Assembly: GCF_001884185.1 (NCBI RefSeq)
Contig: NZ_MAOE01000141.1
Coordinates: forward strand, 1-50,624
Length of the DNA stretch: 50,624 nucleotides
Direction of reading: 5' to 3'
From: Bacillus albus
Lineage (GTDB): Bacteria; Bacillota; Bacilli; Bacillales; Bacillaceae_G
Program-made: the position numbers and the translations under genes
Shown: positions 9,132 to 18,505 of the stretch, in pieces
Numbering within the stretch: the first letter of the stretch is position 1
Layout: each line of letters begins with the position of its first letter
Notes under the pieces: model-generated
Seen by the model: only the letters and a program-made list of their open reading frames with translations
The model's database searches: none
Told to the model about the DNA's origin: nothing

Positions 9132-9287
9132 CCCCCAAATTGGGTAAATGAGGTTTTAGTTTTCCAATCTAAAGAAATTATGTATCAGCTCACAATGAGA
9201 GTATATCATAATATACAATCTAAAAAATATGCATTATTACATATATGAGTTTAACAAAAGTAAGATGGGAGTAAATTAAAATAATAT

Positions 9288-9316
9288 AAAAAAGACACTA
9301 CAAGAGTGTCTTTTTT
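9288..9316. terminator. Bidirectional terminator
   Basis: AAAAAAGACACT/AGTGTCTTTTTT around ACAAG. It lies 185 bases after the minus-strand gene ending at 9501. Confidence 0.85.
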
Positions 9317-9500
9317 GAGAAAATACTCTATAATTAACTTTGGGGAAGGTAATGTTAGAGTATATATTTAGCATTATCTTTATATTTGATAAGCCATGAA
9401 ATCAAAAGATTTTGTGGTTTATTTTTTGAACAATAGATATTATATTATTGGCAGTGAGCTATTGATCATTATAAGCATTAGGAGAGAAGGGATTAAAAGT

Positions 9501-9875
9501 CTAACATCGAATAACGGTTCCGGAATATAGCGTTGCGAAATGATCTCCCATATCCCAAACGGTACTTGCTTGTATATAGCCCTTAAAGCCTTCTGAAGAA
9601 TAATAAATCTCTTTTGGTATACTTTCTTTAGTTTGGAAATGTGCTTTAGAGTATTTTACATAATGGTTTTTAATAACTCTTGATTCTGGAACAATATTGT
9701 TTTTTTGTTCCAATGTTTGCCTAGCACTAGAAGGTGTTATAAATCTTAAAGTGTCTTGGTAATTATGATCTAAGGTGTCAGCCTGTACACTGTGTGACGA
9801 CACAAAGACGCTTAAACTACTTCCCACAATTAATGTTGTAAATGCTAACTTTGAGACTTTCGTTAATCTAATCAT
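9501..9875 (-). CDS. Secreted hypothetical protein, 124 aa
   Basis: A small exported protein of unknown role. The signal peptide is clear: MIRLTKVSKLAFTTLIVGSS, then SHSVQA as a likely cleavage site, giving a mature chain of about 91 residues. The mature part has IPKEIYYSSEGFKGYI, which resembles a recurrent motif (I-P-x-x-I-Y-Y-x-x-x-G-Y-x-G) in small secreted Bacillus proteins, and ends with a single cysteine. The ATG has an excellent AAAGGAGAT site. The upstream 700 bases hold no gene; a near-consensus PlcR box lies 515 bases upstream, too far for a confident link. Confidence 0.75.
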   Translation of the reverse strand: MIRLTKVSKLAFTTLIVGSSLSVFVSSHSVQADTLDHNYQDTLRFITPSSARQTLEQKNNIVPESRVIKNHYVKYSKAHFQTKESIPKEIYYSSEGFKGYIQASTVWDMGDHFATLYSGTVIRC

Positions 9876-10251
9876 TTTATAATCTCCTTTTCATTATTTT
9901 GTAAGGTACCTCCTTACACCTCACAGTCTATATCCACTACATAAGGGTGTACATACATATTGATAGACAAAATTCTACAAAATACCTCGTGTTTTTTTGT
10001 TTGTGTATAATAATTCAATACTTGATAATTTATAAGAAGTAAAAATGTAGGCCTTATATAAATGAAAATGAATAATTTATGCAGAGCTTGTATATAAAAT
10101 TATTGTTTAAATATTCTAAAATGAGTTGATAAAAATGGTGTGGTATTATTAGACGATAATTGATTCGATAGGTTGGATTTGAAAAGTGAATTCTCTTTTT
10201 GAGCTTTTATTACTTAAAATAACTAAAGAATAAGTACAAGCACATAATTTA

Positions 10252-10293
10252 AATAAAAAAAGTGAGAAAAATGATAAACATTCTTCTCACTTT
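10252..10293 (-). terminator. Rho-independent terminator (minus strand)
   Basis: AAAGTGAGAAGAATG pairs with CATTTTTCTCACTTT on the minus strand and is followed by a T-run. It is the likely end of the rap-phr transcript, or a backup. Confidence 0.75.
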
Positions 10294-10523
10294 CATCAAT
10301 TAGGGTGGCATATACATAAATATGCGTTTAAGAGGATTTTTGGATGAAAAATCCACATGAATAGTATAACAAAATATTTAAGACTATTCGCATGTAATAT
10401 TGCATATGAAGAGTCGATAGTTATAATAGTTAGCGTATTTCTATTATTATTTAACAGATTTTCCTAACAGATTCGCCTTCCTTAAGCGTGTACAGAGTGA
10501 TACGTGAGAGATAAATTTTGATA

Positions 10524-10555
10524 TGTAAAGCCCCTCCGAATGGAGGGGCTTTACA
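10524..10555. terminator. GC-rich 14-bp perfect hairpin after phr
   Basis: TGTAAAGCCCCTCC/GGAGGGGCTTTACA around GAAT, 17 bases after the phr stop. There is no long T-run, so termination may be weak or need the second hairpin at 10252. Confidence 0.65.
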
Positions 10556-10571
10556 TACACTTACATTAAGT

Positions 10572-10727
10572 TTATTGTGGTGCACCACCATGATCGCCAA
10601 CACTATATGTAGGAGCAGGGTAATGTCCATGAGTAGCAAACTGATTCGCTTTAGAAAATTGAGAAATTCCCACCGTTAGAACCCCAATAAAAGCAATACC
10701 CGATAATAATAGGCTGATTTTTTTCAT
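10572..10727 (-). CDS. Phr-type secreted signal peptide precursor
   Basis: A 51-residue precursor. The N-terminal MKKISLLLSGIAFIGVLTVG is a signal peptide. The C-terminal part, ATHGHYPAP then TYSVGDHGGAPQ, holds two related blocks of the kind found in Phr precursors of the B. cereus group, where a short mature peptide is cut out, re-imported by Opp and inhibits its partner Rap. By analogy the active peptide should lie in VGDHGGAPQ; a GHTGG-type pentapeptide is known for a pXO1 Rap-Phr. The ATG overlaps the rap stop by one base (TAATG), and its ribosome binding site, AAGGAGTG, lies inside rap. Start at 10727 is therefore preferred over 10775. Confidence 0.85.
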   Translation of the reverse strand: MKKISLLLSGIAFIGVLTVGISQFSKANQFATHGHYPAPTYSVGDHGGAPQ

Positions 10728-11842
10728 TATTTTAACACTCCTTTTTCGATTGATTTTCGTCTTGCTTGGTAACAAATATGGAAATAATCACTTACCTTTT
10801 GGTGGTTCTCTAATTGTCTGCATTTTGCGGCAAATATTTCGGCGTATTCGACAACATATTCCCATAATTCTTCTTGCTCAAAGTATAAGATTCCTTCTTG
10901 AATGATTTTTTCTAATTCTTCCAGTGGAATATTTTCATTTAATCTTTTTAAAATAGAGAAGTGGTGTGTGTATTCTTCGTTATGAATTCCTCTGCAGATT
11001 TGTAATCCCTTATCAATGAGTTTGCTAGCTGCTAATTGTCCTCCTAATTTATAATGTTCCTTAGCCTGTAGGAAGATAGCTTTGAAGTGTGTAGGGATTT
11101 TTTCTGTTACTTCTGAAAGGTGACGAATAGCTAACGTAGACATACTTTGATCAGAATACAGCCACCCCATAGTACTTTTTACGTATAACAAGGAATCTTC
11201 TTCCCTATTCTTCTGTAGTAATTCAATCGCACAATGCAGATATTCTTCAGCTTGTTCGTACTGCTTTAAATAGATACAGCAACCCCCTAACAAACTATTA
11301 CAAAAGGCTGTTTTTACTTCATAACCTTCATACTTCGAAAAGATTGCTCTCGATTTATTTGCGTATTCGATAGCAGCGAGCATGTTATAGGTATGATGAT
11401 AAAAAGTAGCAATTCTATAGTAAAATTCAGCATGTTCAATTTCATCTGGAATGTTTACTAGTATCTTTTCTGCCAGTTTATAATGTTCCTCTGCCTCAGT
11501 AAAACTTGATATAAAAGTGGAATGAATGGATTTGAAAAAGTGATAATAGAAGCGTAGAAAATGGTCTGTAGGCATATCGTAATCACTAATAGCATCAAAA
11601 CTATTTTGTTGAATACCGAGACTATCTGTTAAGACTGTGTAACGAAATTCAAGTAATGAGTAATATAGTAACAAATTTTGATCCTGACGTTCTTGATTTG
11701 ACTCAATGCTTAACTTATTAATTTTTTCATCAATTTTCTTTTTTAGATTAGTAGCTTTTACAACTTGTTGAGATAGCATAGATCGATACCAGTCGTTCAA
11801 TAGAGAGGTTAATTGCTCATTGCCCTTTACTGAAACACTCAC
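10727..11842 (-). CDS. Rap family TPR response-regulator phosphatase/regulator
   Basis: A 371-residue all-helical cytoplasmic protein with a Rap N-terminal bundle (EQLTSLLNDWYRSMLSQQVV) and tandem tetratricopeptide helices (EFYYRIATFYHHTYNMLAAI, LLGGCCIYLKQYEQAEEYLH, GWLYSDQSMSTLAIRHLSEV). Rap proteins dephosphorylate Spo0F-P or block DNA-binding regulators, and are switched off by the imported Phr peptide. I start at GTG 11842, seven bases after GGGGGA; this gives the usual Rap opening. ATG 11857 is in frame but overlaps that site. The phr gene overlaps its stop. The target in this strain cannot be read from the sequence. Confidence 0.9.
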   Translation of the reverse strand: MSVSVKGNEQLTSLLNDWYRSMLSQQVVKATNLKKKIDEKINKLSIESNQERQDQNLLLYYSLLEFRYTVLTDSLGIQQNSFDAISDYDMPTDHFLRFYYHFFKSIHSTFISSFTEAEEHYKLAEKILVNIPDEIEHAEFYYRIATFYHHTYNMLAAIEYANKSRAIFSKYEGYEVKTAFCNSLLGGCCIYLKQYEQAEEYLHCAIELLQKNREEDSLLYVKSTMGWLYSDQSMSTLAIRHLSEVTEKIPTHFKAIFLQAKEHYKLGGQLAASKLIDKGLQICRGIHNEEYTHHFSILKRLNENIPLEELEKIIQEGILYFEQEELWEYVVEYAEIFAAKCRQLENHQKVSDYFHICYQARRKSIEKGVLK

Positions 11843-12006
11843 TATATATTCCCCCATCCTATAGAATTATCATAGTCCTATTAAATTGTAACTATCATAG
11901 CAAAATAGAAGGAAAAATGGAGGTATTTTACAATGTTTTTCAATAAAATTCATAAAAAATAATCAATTTGTGTCGAATGTACCTAGAATTTAATGCCTAA
12001 AATGAT

Positions 12007-12042
12007 AAAAAGAGGACACATTATTATTTACGTCCTCTTTTT
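12007..12042. terminator. Terminator after ntdR
   Basis: AAAAAGAGGAC pairs with GTCCTCTTTTT; it is symmetric. It separates ntdR from rap. Confidence 0.85.
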
Positions 12043-12086
12043 ATTTATATTTATTATATAAGTTTAAGCAGAAACTTTTATTTTAA

Positions 12087-13076
12087 TTATGTAGATTCAC
12101 GAATAATTAAGTTAGTAGGATATTCAATAATTTTTCGTTTAATAGATTCATCTGTATTTATATATAGTAGTATCTCGTTAACGGTACGTTTACTCAGTTC
12201 AACAATTGGAATATCAATAGTACTAATTGTTGGGGTTGTAACTGTACAAATTAATTGATTATCATAACCACAAACAGCTAAGTCAGTTGGAATAGAATAC
12301 CCTTTAATAGTAGCTCCTTTAATGACTCCAGCAGCAACTTGATCATTTCCAGTAAATAATGCAGTAGGTTTATCTTTTAATTTATCTAGCTTCTCAAAAA
12401 TTTTAAATCCATCATTAATAGTAATTGCATCTCCAAATAGCCAATTTTTATTGAATGGTAATTGTTTTTCTTTTAAGGCATGCAGATAACCTTGTTGGCG
12501 TTTTAATTGTGCTTGACTATTAAGAGAGTCAAAACAAAAGCCAATTTTTTTATGACCTTTGCTTATTAAATGTTTAACAGCTTTGTATCCAGCTTCAAAT
12601 TCATCGTAACAAATTATCGGAATAGGTGCATTTTCCTCATACTCATTACAAAGTATTATGGGCCCATATGCTAAATAATGTTCTATATTTTCCCAACTAT
12701 TTTCTAGGGATGCGAGAATTACACCATCTACAGCTTTATTCTTTAGTAATGAAAGTAATTCAAGCTCTATTTTTTTCTCATAAAAAGTCTGATAAATTAG
12801 CAATTTGTAATTGTGTTTTAATAATTCTTTAGAAATTTCTCTAGCTAATTTTCCGAAAAAGGGATGATCTATATTTGGAATTGATAGAGCAATGGTTTGT
12901 GTCTTATTTATCCTAAGATTCCTAGCAATAGCACTAGGAGTATAGTTGAATTCTTGCATTACTTTTATTATTTTCTCACGTTTTTCTGAATTTACATAAG
13001 GATGATTATTTAGAACTCTTGAAACCGTAGCATTTGATACATTACATAATTTAGCTATTTCATTAATTGTTACCAT
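12087..13076 (-). CDS. ntdR: LacI-family regulator NtdR
   Basis: A 329-residue LacI/PurR-type regulator. The N-terminal helix-turn-helix and hinge are MVTINEIAKLCNVSNATVSR and PSAIARNLRINKT. The periplasmic-binding-protein-like core follows, with the pattern FTGNDQVAAGVIKGATIKGY and LAVCGYDNQ. It is divergent from ntdABC-glcP, as expected for NtdR. In B. subtilis NtdR controls ntdABC in response to the sugar product; that is established knowledge and was not shown here. The ATG follows GGAGGG by seven bases. A 16-base near-perfect palindrome sits in the 98-base divergent region. Confidence 0.88.
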   Translation of the reverse strand: MVTINEIAKLCNVSNATVSRVLNNHPYVNSEKREKIIKVMQEFNYTPSAIARNLRINKTQTIALSIPNIDHPFFGKLAREISKELLKHNYKLLIYQTFYEKKIELELLSLLKNKAVDGVILASLENSWENIEHYLAYGPIILCNEYEENAPIPIICYDEFEAGYKAVKHLISKGHKKIGFCFDSLNSQAQLKRQQGYLHALKEKQLPFNKNWLFGDAITINDGFKIFEKLDKLKDKPTALFTGNDQVAAGVIKGATIKGYSIPTDLAVCGYDNQLICTVTTPTISTIDIPIVELSKRTVNEILLYINTDESIKRKIIEYPTNLIIREST

Positions 13077-13101
13077 AGAGAAACCCTCCGTAAAAAATAT
13101 G

Positions 13102-13133
13102 TTGACATGTAATCGATAACATAAAATATAGTC
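13102..13133 (+). promoter_or_regulatory. ntdA promoter region with LacI-type operator
   Basis: A consensus -35 TTGACA (13102-13107) is followed by AT-rich candidate -10 sequences around 13124-13132 at non-ideal spacing. Starting on the last base of the -35, ATGTAATCGATAACAT (13107-13122) is a 16-base dyad with 14 matching positions and a central CG, as in LacI-family operators. It is the best candidate NtdR site. The position inside the spacer favours repression, or MerR-like control if the protein activates. Confidence 0.7.
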
Positions 13134-13168
13134 TACTCATGATTTTCAAAATAATTTCTTAGAGGTGA

Positions 13169-15347
<2,179 letters not shown>

Positions 15348-15364
15348 AAGGGGATGTTCATATA

Positions 15365-16414
15365 ATGAATATTGGGATTATAGGTGCAGGAAGTATTGCA
15401 AGAGCTCATTCTAGAGCATTATCAACTATTGATAATTGTAAATTAGTTGGAGTATATGATGTTAATTCTGAGAATTCCCAAAAGTTGGTGGGTGATTTTG
15501 GTGGGAAGGTTTTTGGTAGCTATGAAGAGTTACTTGAAGTAGTTGATGGAGTAATAATATCTTCTCCAAATTTTTGTCATAGATCTCAAGCGGTTCAAGC
15601 GTTATTAAAAAACAAACATGTGTTATGTGAAAAGCCTATGGCAATTTCTTGTGAAGAAGCAAAGTACATGATGACAATAGCGAAAAATACTAATTTAGTC
15701 GCTTCAATGGGGTTTAACTATCGCTACTTATCCTATGTTAAGGCTTTAAAGCAACTCATTCAAAATGAAGAATTAGGGGAAATAGTAGTGATAAGATTGC
15801 ATTTTAAAAAGAATAGCGCTTTTAGGAGAACTTCGTTTACTTGGCGAGATGATTTTCAAAGTAATAGAACTAGTGGAGCCTTGGGAGATTTGGGAATTCA
15901 TCTAATAGATTTACTATGGTTTTTATTTGAGAGTGATTTTAGAGCGGATACCGTTCGAACTAAAATCAAAACAAATGTTAAGGAAAAAGAAAGCAAACCA
16001 GTATTTGTTGATGACTATGCTGAGGTTTATGGCCAATTGGAAAATAAGGTTTTTGTTAATATTACAACATCTAAAAGTTCATTTCCTGATGATTGTGGTT
16101 TTAGTATAGAGGTAATAGGTACGAAAAAAGAATATAAGTATTCTTCTAAAGAGCCAAATAAATATATACTCTTTGATGGATTGGAAAAACATGAAATCGC
16201 ATTACCATTACCTTTACTAGTCGATCCAGAAAATGAGATTTTTGAATGGTCTGATTCTTTTAGAAGTGAAATTTTAGAATGGGCAAAGGCTGCGGAAGGT
16301 GGTCTTAAAAAGTCTGTAGCAACATTTGAAGATGGATTTCGTTCACAAGTTATTTTGGATATGTTTTTTGATAAAAGCAGTAGTAATAAAGAGCGATCTG
16401 TAGCAACTATTTAG
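15365..16414 (+). CDS. ntdC: NtdC, glucose-6-phosphate 3-dehydrogenase
   Basis: A Gfo/Idh/MocA-family oxidoreductase of 349 residues. The Rossmann motif is IGIIGAGSIARAH, and the catalytic loop LCEKPMA puts Lys90 at the usual place. GALGDLGIHLIDLL gives Asp175 and His179, the other conserved active-site residues. In the ntd pathway it oxidises C3 of glucose 6-phosphate with NAD; its unstable product goes directly to NtdA. The ATG follows AAAAGGGGATG. A terminator-like hairpin after this gene lowers or stops read-through into glcP. Confidence 0.9.
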   Translation: MNIGIIGAGSIARAHSRALSTIDNCKLVGVYDVNSENSQKLVGDFGGKVFGSYEELLEVVDGVIISSPNFCHRSQAVQALLKNKHVLCEKPMAISCEEAKYMMTIAKNTNLVASMGFNYRYLSYVKALKQLIQNEELGEIVVIRLHFKKNSAFRRTSFTWRDDFQSNRTSGALGDLGIHLIDLLWFLFESDFRADTVRTKIKTNVKEKESKPVFVDDYAEVYGQLENKVFVNITTSKSSFPDDCGFSIEVIGTKKEYKYSSKEPNKYILFDGLEKHEIALPLPLLVDPENEIFEWSDSFRSEILEWAKAAEGGLKKSVATFEDGFRSQVILDMFFDKSSSNKERSVATI

Positions 16415-16422
16415 TTTTATGG

Positions 16423-16468
16423 TAAAAACAGGGGTTTAGAACTTTTACTTAAATCCCTGTTTTTATTT
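16423..16468 (+). terminator. Intercistronic terminator between ntdC and glcP
   Basis: TAAAAACAGGGGTTTA pairs with TAAATCCCTGTTTTTA (one G-T step), followed by TTTT. It should make glcP expression lower than ntdABC or dependent on read-through. Confidence 0.8.
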
Positions 16469-16488
16469 TGGATTGGAGTTGAGGAAAG

Positions 16489-17691
16489 ATGCGGTTAATG
16501 TTTTATTATGGTTGCTTGTTTTATTTTATTGTAGGAATCATACATGTATGTATAGGTAGTTTAATTCCTTCATTAATACAATATTATGGAAGAACCCCTG
16601 ATCAATTAGGTGTTTTAATATTTTTTCAATTTACAGGTTTTTTATTTGGTGTTCTAAGTTCACCTATACTAGTAAGAAAGTATCATTATTTTAAAACAAT
16701 AACATTAGGTGTTTTAGTAATGTCCATCGTTCTAGGAGGTTTTATATATATAAAAGAATGGGCATATTTAGCTGTTATTTGCTTTGTATTAGGCTATGGA
16801 GCAGGTTTGTTAGAAACTACGGTGGGTTCCTTTATTATTTCAGCAGAAAGGAATAGTGCTGCTAAATTTAGCATTCTCGAAGTATGGTTTGGGGTTGGGG
16901 CGCTAGGGTTTCCGTTACTAGTTAATTATATTATAAAATTTTATGAATGGTATTTTATTCTTTATGGGATATTACTATTCTTTATTTTTACACTATTTGC
17001 TTGGTACATGTTTGGACGTACAAAATTTTTGGATTTTTCTCCTCAAAAAAATGAAAAGGGAGGAGCATCCCTTTCCTCATTCACTCTGAAATTTAAAAGT
17101 GAAAAGGTTACAGTTATATTATTTATTTCACTTTTTGCATTCTTATACGCAGGCATAGAAACTAATCTTGCAAATTTTTTATCTACAATAATGATTCTTA
17201 CCAATAATGAATTAATCAGTTCAGTAAGTATATCTTGTTTTTGGCTAGCAATAGTTATAGGAAGAATACTTGTAGGTAAGCTAGCCCATAAATTTAATTA
17301 TTGGACATACATTACATCTAGTTGCTTTACATTAGTGATTCTTTTATCTCTATTTCCCTTTGTTCGAGGTACAGGTATGTATTTGTTTATCATCTTCATT
17401 ATTGGTTTAGTCATAGCGGGTGTCTTTCCAATAACATTAATCTTAGCTTCCCGTATTATGGAAAATAATATTGATCAAGTGACTAGTCTATTTATCGCAT
17501 CGGCCAGTTTAGGGGGGGCACTAGTATCTTTCTTAATTAGCTGGAGTCTATCATTAAATACTATAACTGTTACTTTTGGGATATTTTCACTTTTTGCATT
17601 GAGTCTAGGTTGTATTATTTTAAAAATGAGGAAAATTGCAACTTACGGTAACGAAAGTGCTAAAAAGGTAGAAAGTATGAAAAATTTATAG
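16489..17691 (+). CDS. glcP: GlcP-type glucose/mannose:H+ symporter (MFS)
   Basis: A 400-residue major facilitator with about 12 membrane segments, for example FYFIVGIIHVCIGSLIPSLI, LIFFQFTGFLFGVLSSPIL and LFIIFIIGLVIAGVFPITLI. A central cytoplasmic loop (FGRTKFLDFSPQKNEKGG) separates the two halves. The GxLVRKYHYF loop after TM2 is the MFS signature region. Its place after ntdABC matches glcP of B. subtilis, a glucose/mannose proton symporter. Here it could import glucose to feed the pathway or, less likely, export the product. It has its own GAGGAAAG site, 20 bases after the intercistronic hairpin. Confidence 0.85.
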   Translation: MRLMFYYGCLFYFIVGIIHVCIGSLIPSLIQYYGRTPDQLGVLIFFQFTGFLFGVLSSPILVRKYHYFKTITLGVLVMSIVLGGFIYIKEWAYLAVICFVLGYGAGLLETTVGSFIISAERNSAAKFSILEVWFGVGALGFPLLVNYIIKFYEWYFILYGILLFFIFTLFAWYMFGRTKFLDFSPQKNEKGGASLSSFTLKFKSEKVTVILFISLFAFLYAGIETNLANFLSTIMILTNNELISSVSISCFWLAIVIGRILVGKLAHKFNYWTYITSSCFTLVILLSLFPFVRGTGMYLFIIFIIGLVIAGVFPITLILASRIMENNIDQVTSLFIASASLGGALVSFLISWSLSLNTITVTFGIFSLFALSLGCIILKMRKIATYGNESAKKVESMKNL

Positions 17692-17773
17692 AAAAAATTT
17701 TTATAATATGAAAAAGTTAATTTTATTGGGAATTCCTAAAAAAGTTGATAAAGTTAAAAATTCTGTATTTGGG

Positions 17774-17812
17774 CTTTGTTTTATATATTGTGCTGTGTAA
17801 TATATAAAACAG
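17774..17812 (+). terminator. Hairpin after glcP
   Basis: CTTTGTTTTATATATT pairs with AATATATAAAACAGAG, with one mismatch. It has no clean T-run, so it may act as an RNA stability stem rather than a full terminator. Confidence 0.45.
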
Positions 17813-17918
17813 AGATACTTCAAAAATAAAAATGATATGCAACAGTGACCAGTTCTCAGGTAATAAAAAGTTATTTTAATTAGCTTTTCAGATTAATCTA
17901 AGAGGGGTTTGTTATCGA

Positions 17919-18134
17919 ATGGAGATAAAGATTAGTAAAAAGGATAAGATTGATATCTCTAAAAAATTAAAGTCTTTTTTGGCTGAACAATATTCACTGG
18001 AATTGGGTGAATACATAAGCTATGAGTTACTTGAATTCATAATAAAGGAATTAAATCCACATTTTAATCAAGTTACTAGGGATAGGTTGGAAACGTTGTT
18101 AAAGAATATAGAGAAAGATATATACAGTCAATAG
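17919..18134 (+). CDS. DUF2164-like small protein
   Basis: A 71-residue cytoplasmic protein with the layout of DUF2164: a basic start MEIKISKKDKIDISKKLKSF, an acidic middle LELGEYISYELLEFIIKELN, then PHFNQVTRDRLETLLKNIEK. The family is common in Firmicutes and has no known function. The ribosome binding site is AGAGGGG. It stands 227 bases after glcP behind a hairpin, so it is probably not part of the ntd operon. Confidence 0.7.
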   Translation: MEIKISKKDKIDISKKLKSFLAEQYSLELGEYISYELLEFIIKELNPHFNQVTRDRLETLLKNIEKDIYSQ

Positions 18135-18505
18135 ACTTTAAATGGAAATTGAAAAACTAAGGTATCATTTTAGATATCTTAATACCTAGTAAGAATAGAA
18201 TAATTAAAGCGTCACAAGACACCCATCCAATTTTATTAATGATAAAGGATGGGTGTTTTCATTATATAGGATATTAGGGAAGACCTGTCGATGAAAGTCT
18301 ATACTAAAGACTATCTTGCATTTTTGTATGCTAAATCATTTTGTATAACTAAGAACTAATTATATATAGACTAATTCCTCAGACGAACAGTTAAAAAAGA
18401 CGGAATAGAAGAAAAATTAGAAAAAATAACTACATAATGGTAGAATATGGTTGATTAACCGGTAGCTGATTAATCAATAAATCTAGTATTAAAGGGGGAG
18501 TTAAT
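18135..18505. other. Intergenic region
   Basis: It holds the terminator at 18217-18258, and upstream of the hydrolase an AT-rich stretch with a dyad TAACCGGTAGCTGATTA near 18454. No gene seen. Confidence 0.45.
18217..18258 (+). terminator. Rho-independent terminator
   Basis: GACACCCATCC pairs with GGATGGGTGTTTTC, with a T-run after it. Confidence 0.85.

Larger units (their letters stand above)
9016..9500. other. Intergenic region with two terminators
   Basis: No gene seen. A frame at 9048-9248 is cut by a minus-strand terminator structure and lacks a ribosome binding site. The rest is AT-rich without recognisable elements. Confidence 0.5.
9876..10571. other. Intergenic region between phr and the secreted-protein gene
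   Basis: No gene. It contains the hairpins at 10252-10293 and 10524-10555 and a PlcR-like dyad, CATGTAATATTGCATA, at 10391-10406. On the minus strand the dyad reads TATGCAATATTACATG, one mismatch from TATGNANNNNTNCATA. Confidence 0.5.

Noticed and set aside
9048-9248. 66-codon plus-strand frame
   Set aside because: It crosses a minus-strand terminator structure and has no ribosome binding site or protein-like pattern.
10451-10639. 62-codon minus-strand frame overlapping phr
   Set aside because: It covers the post-phr hairpin in another frame; the phr frame has the signal peptide and ribosome binding site.
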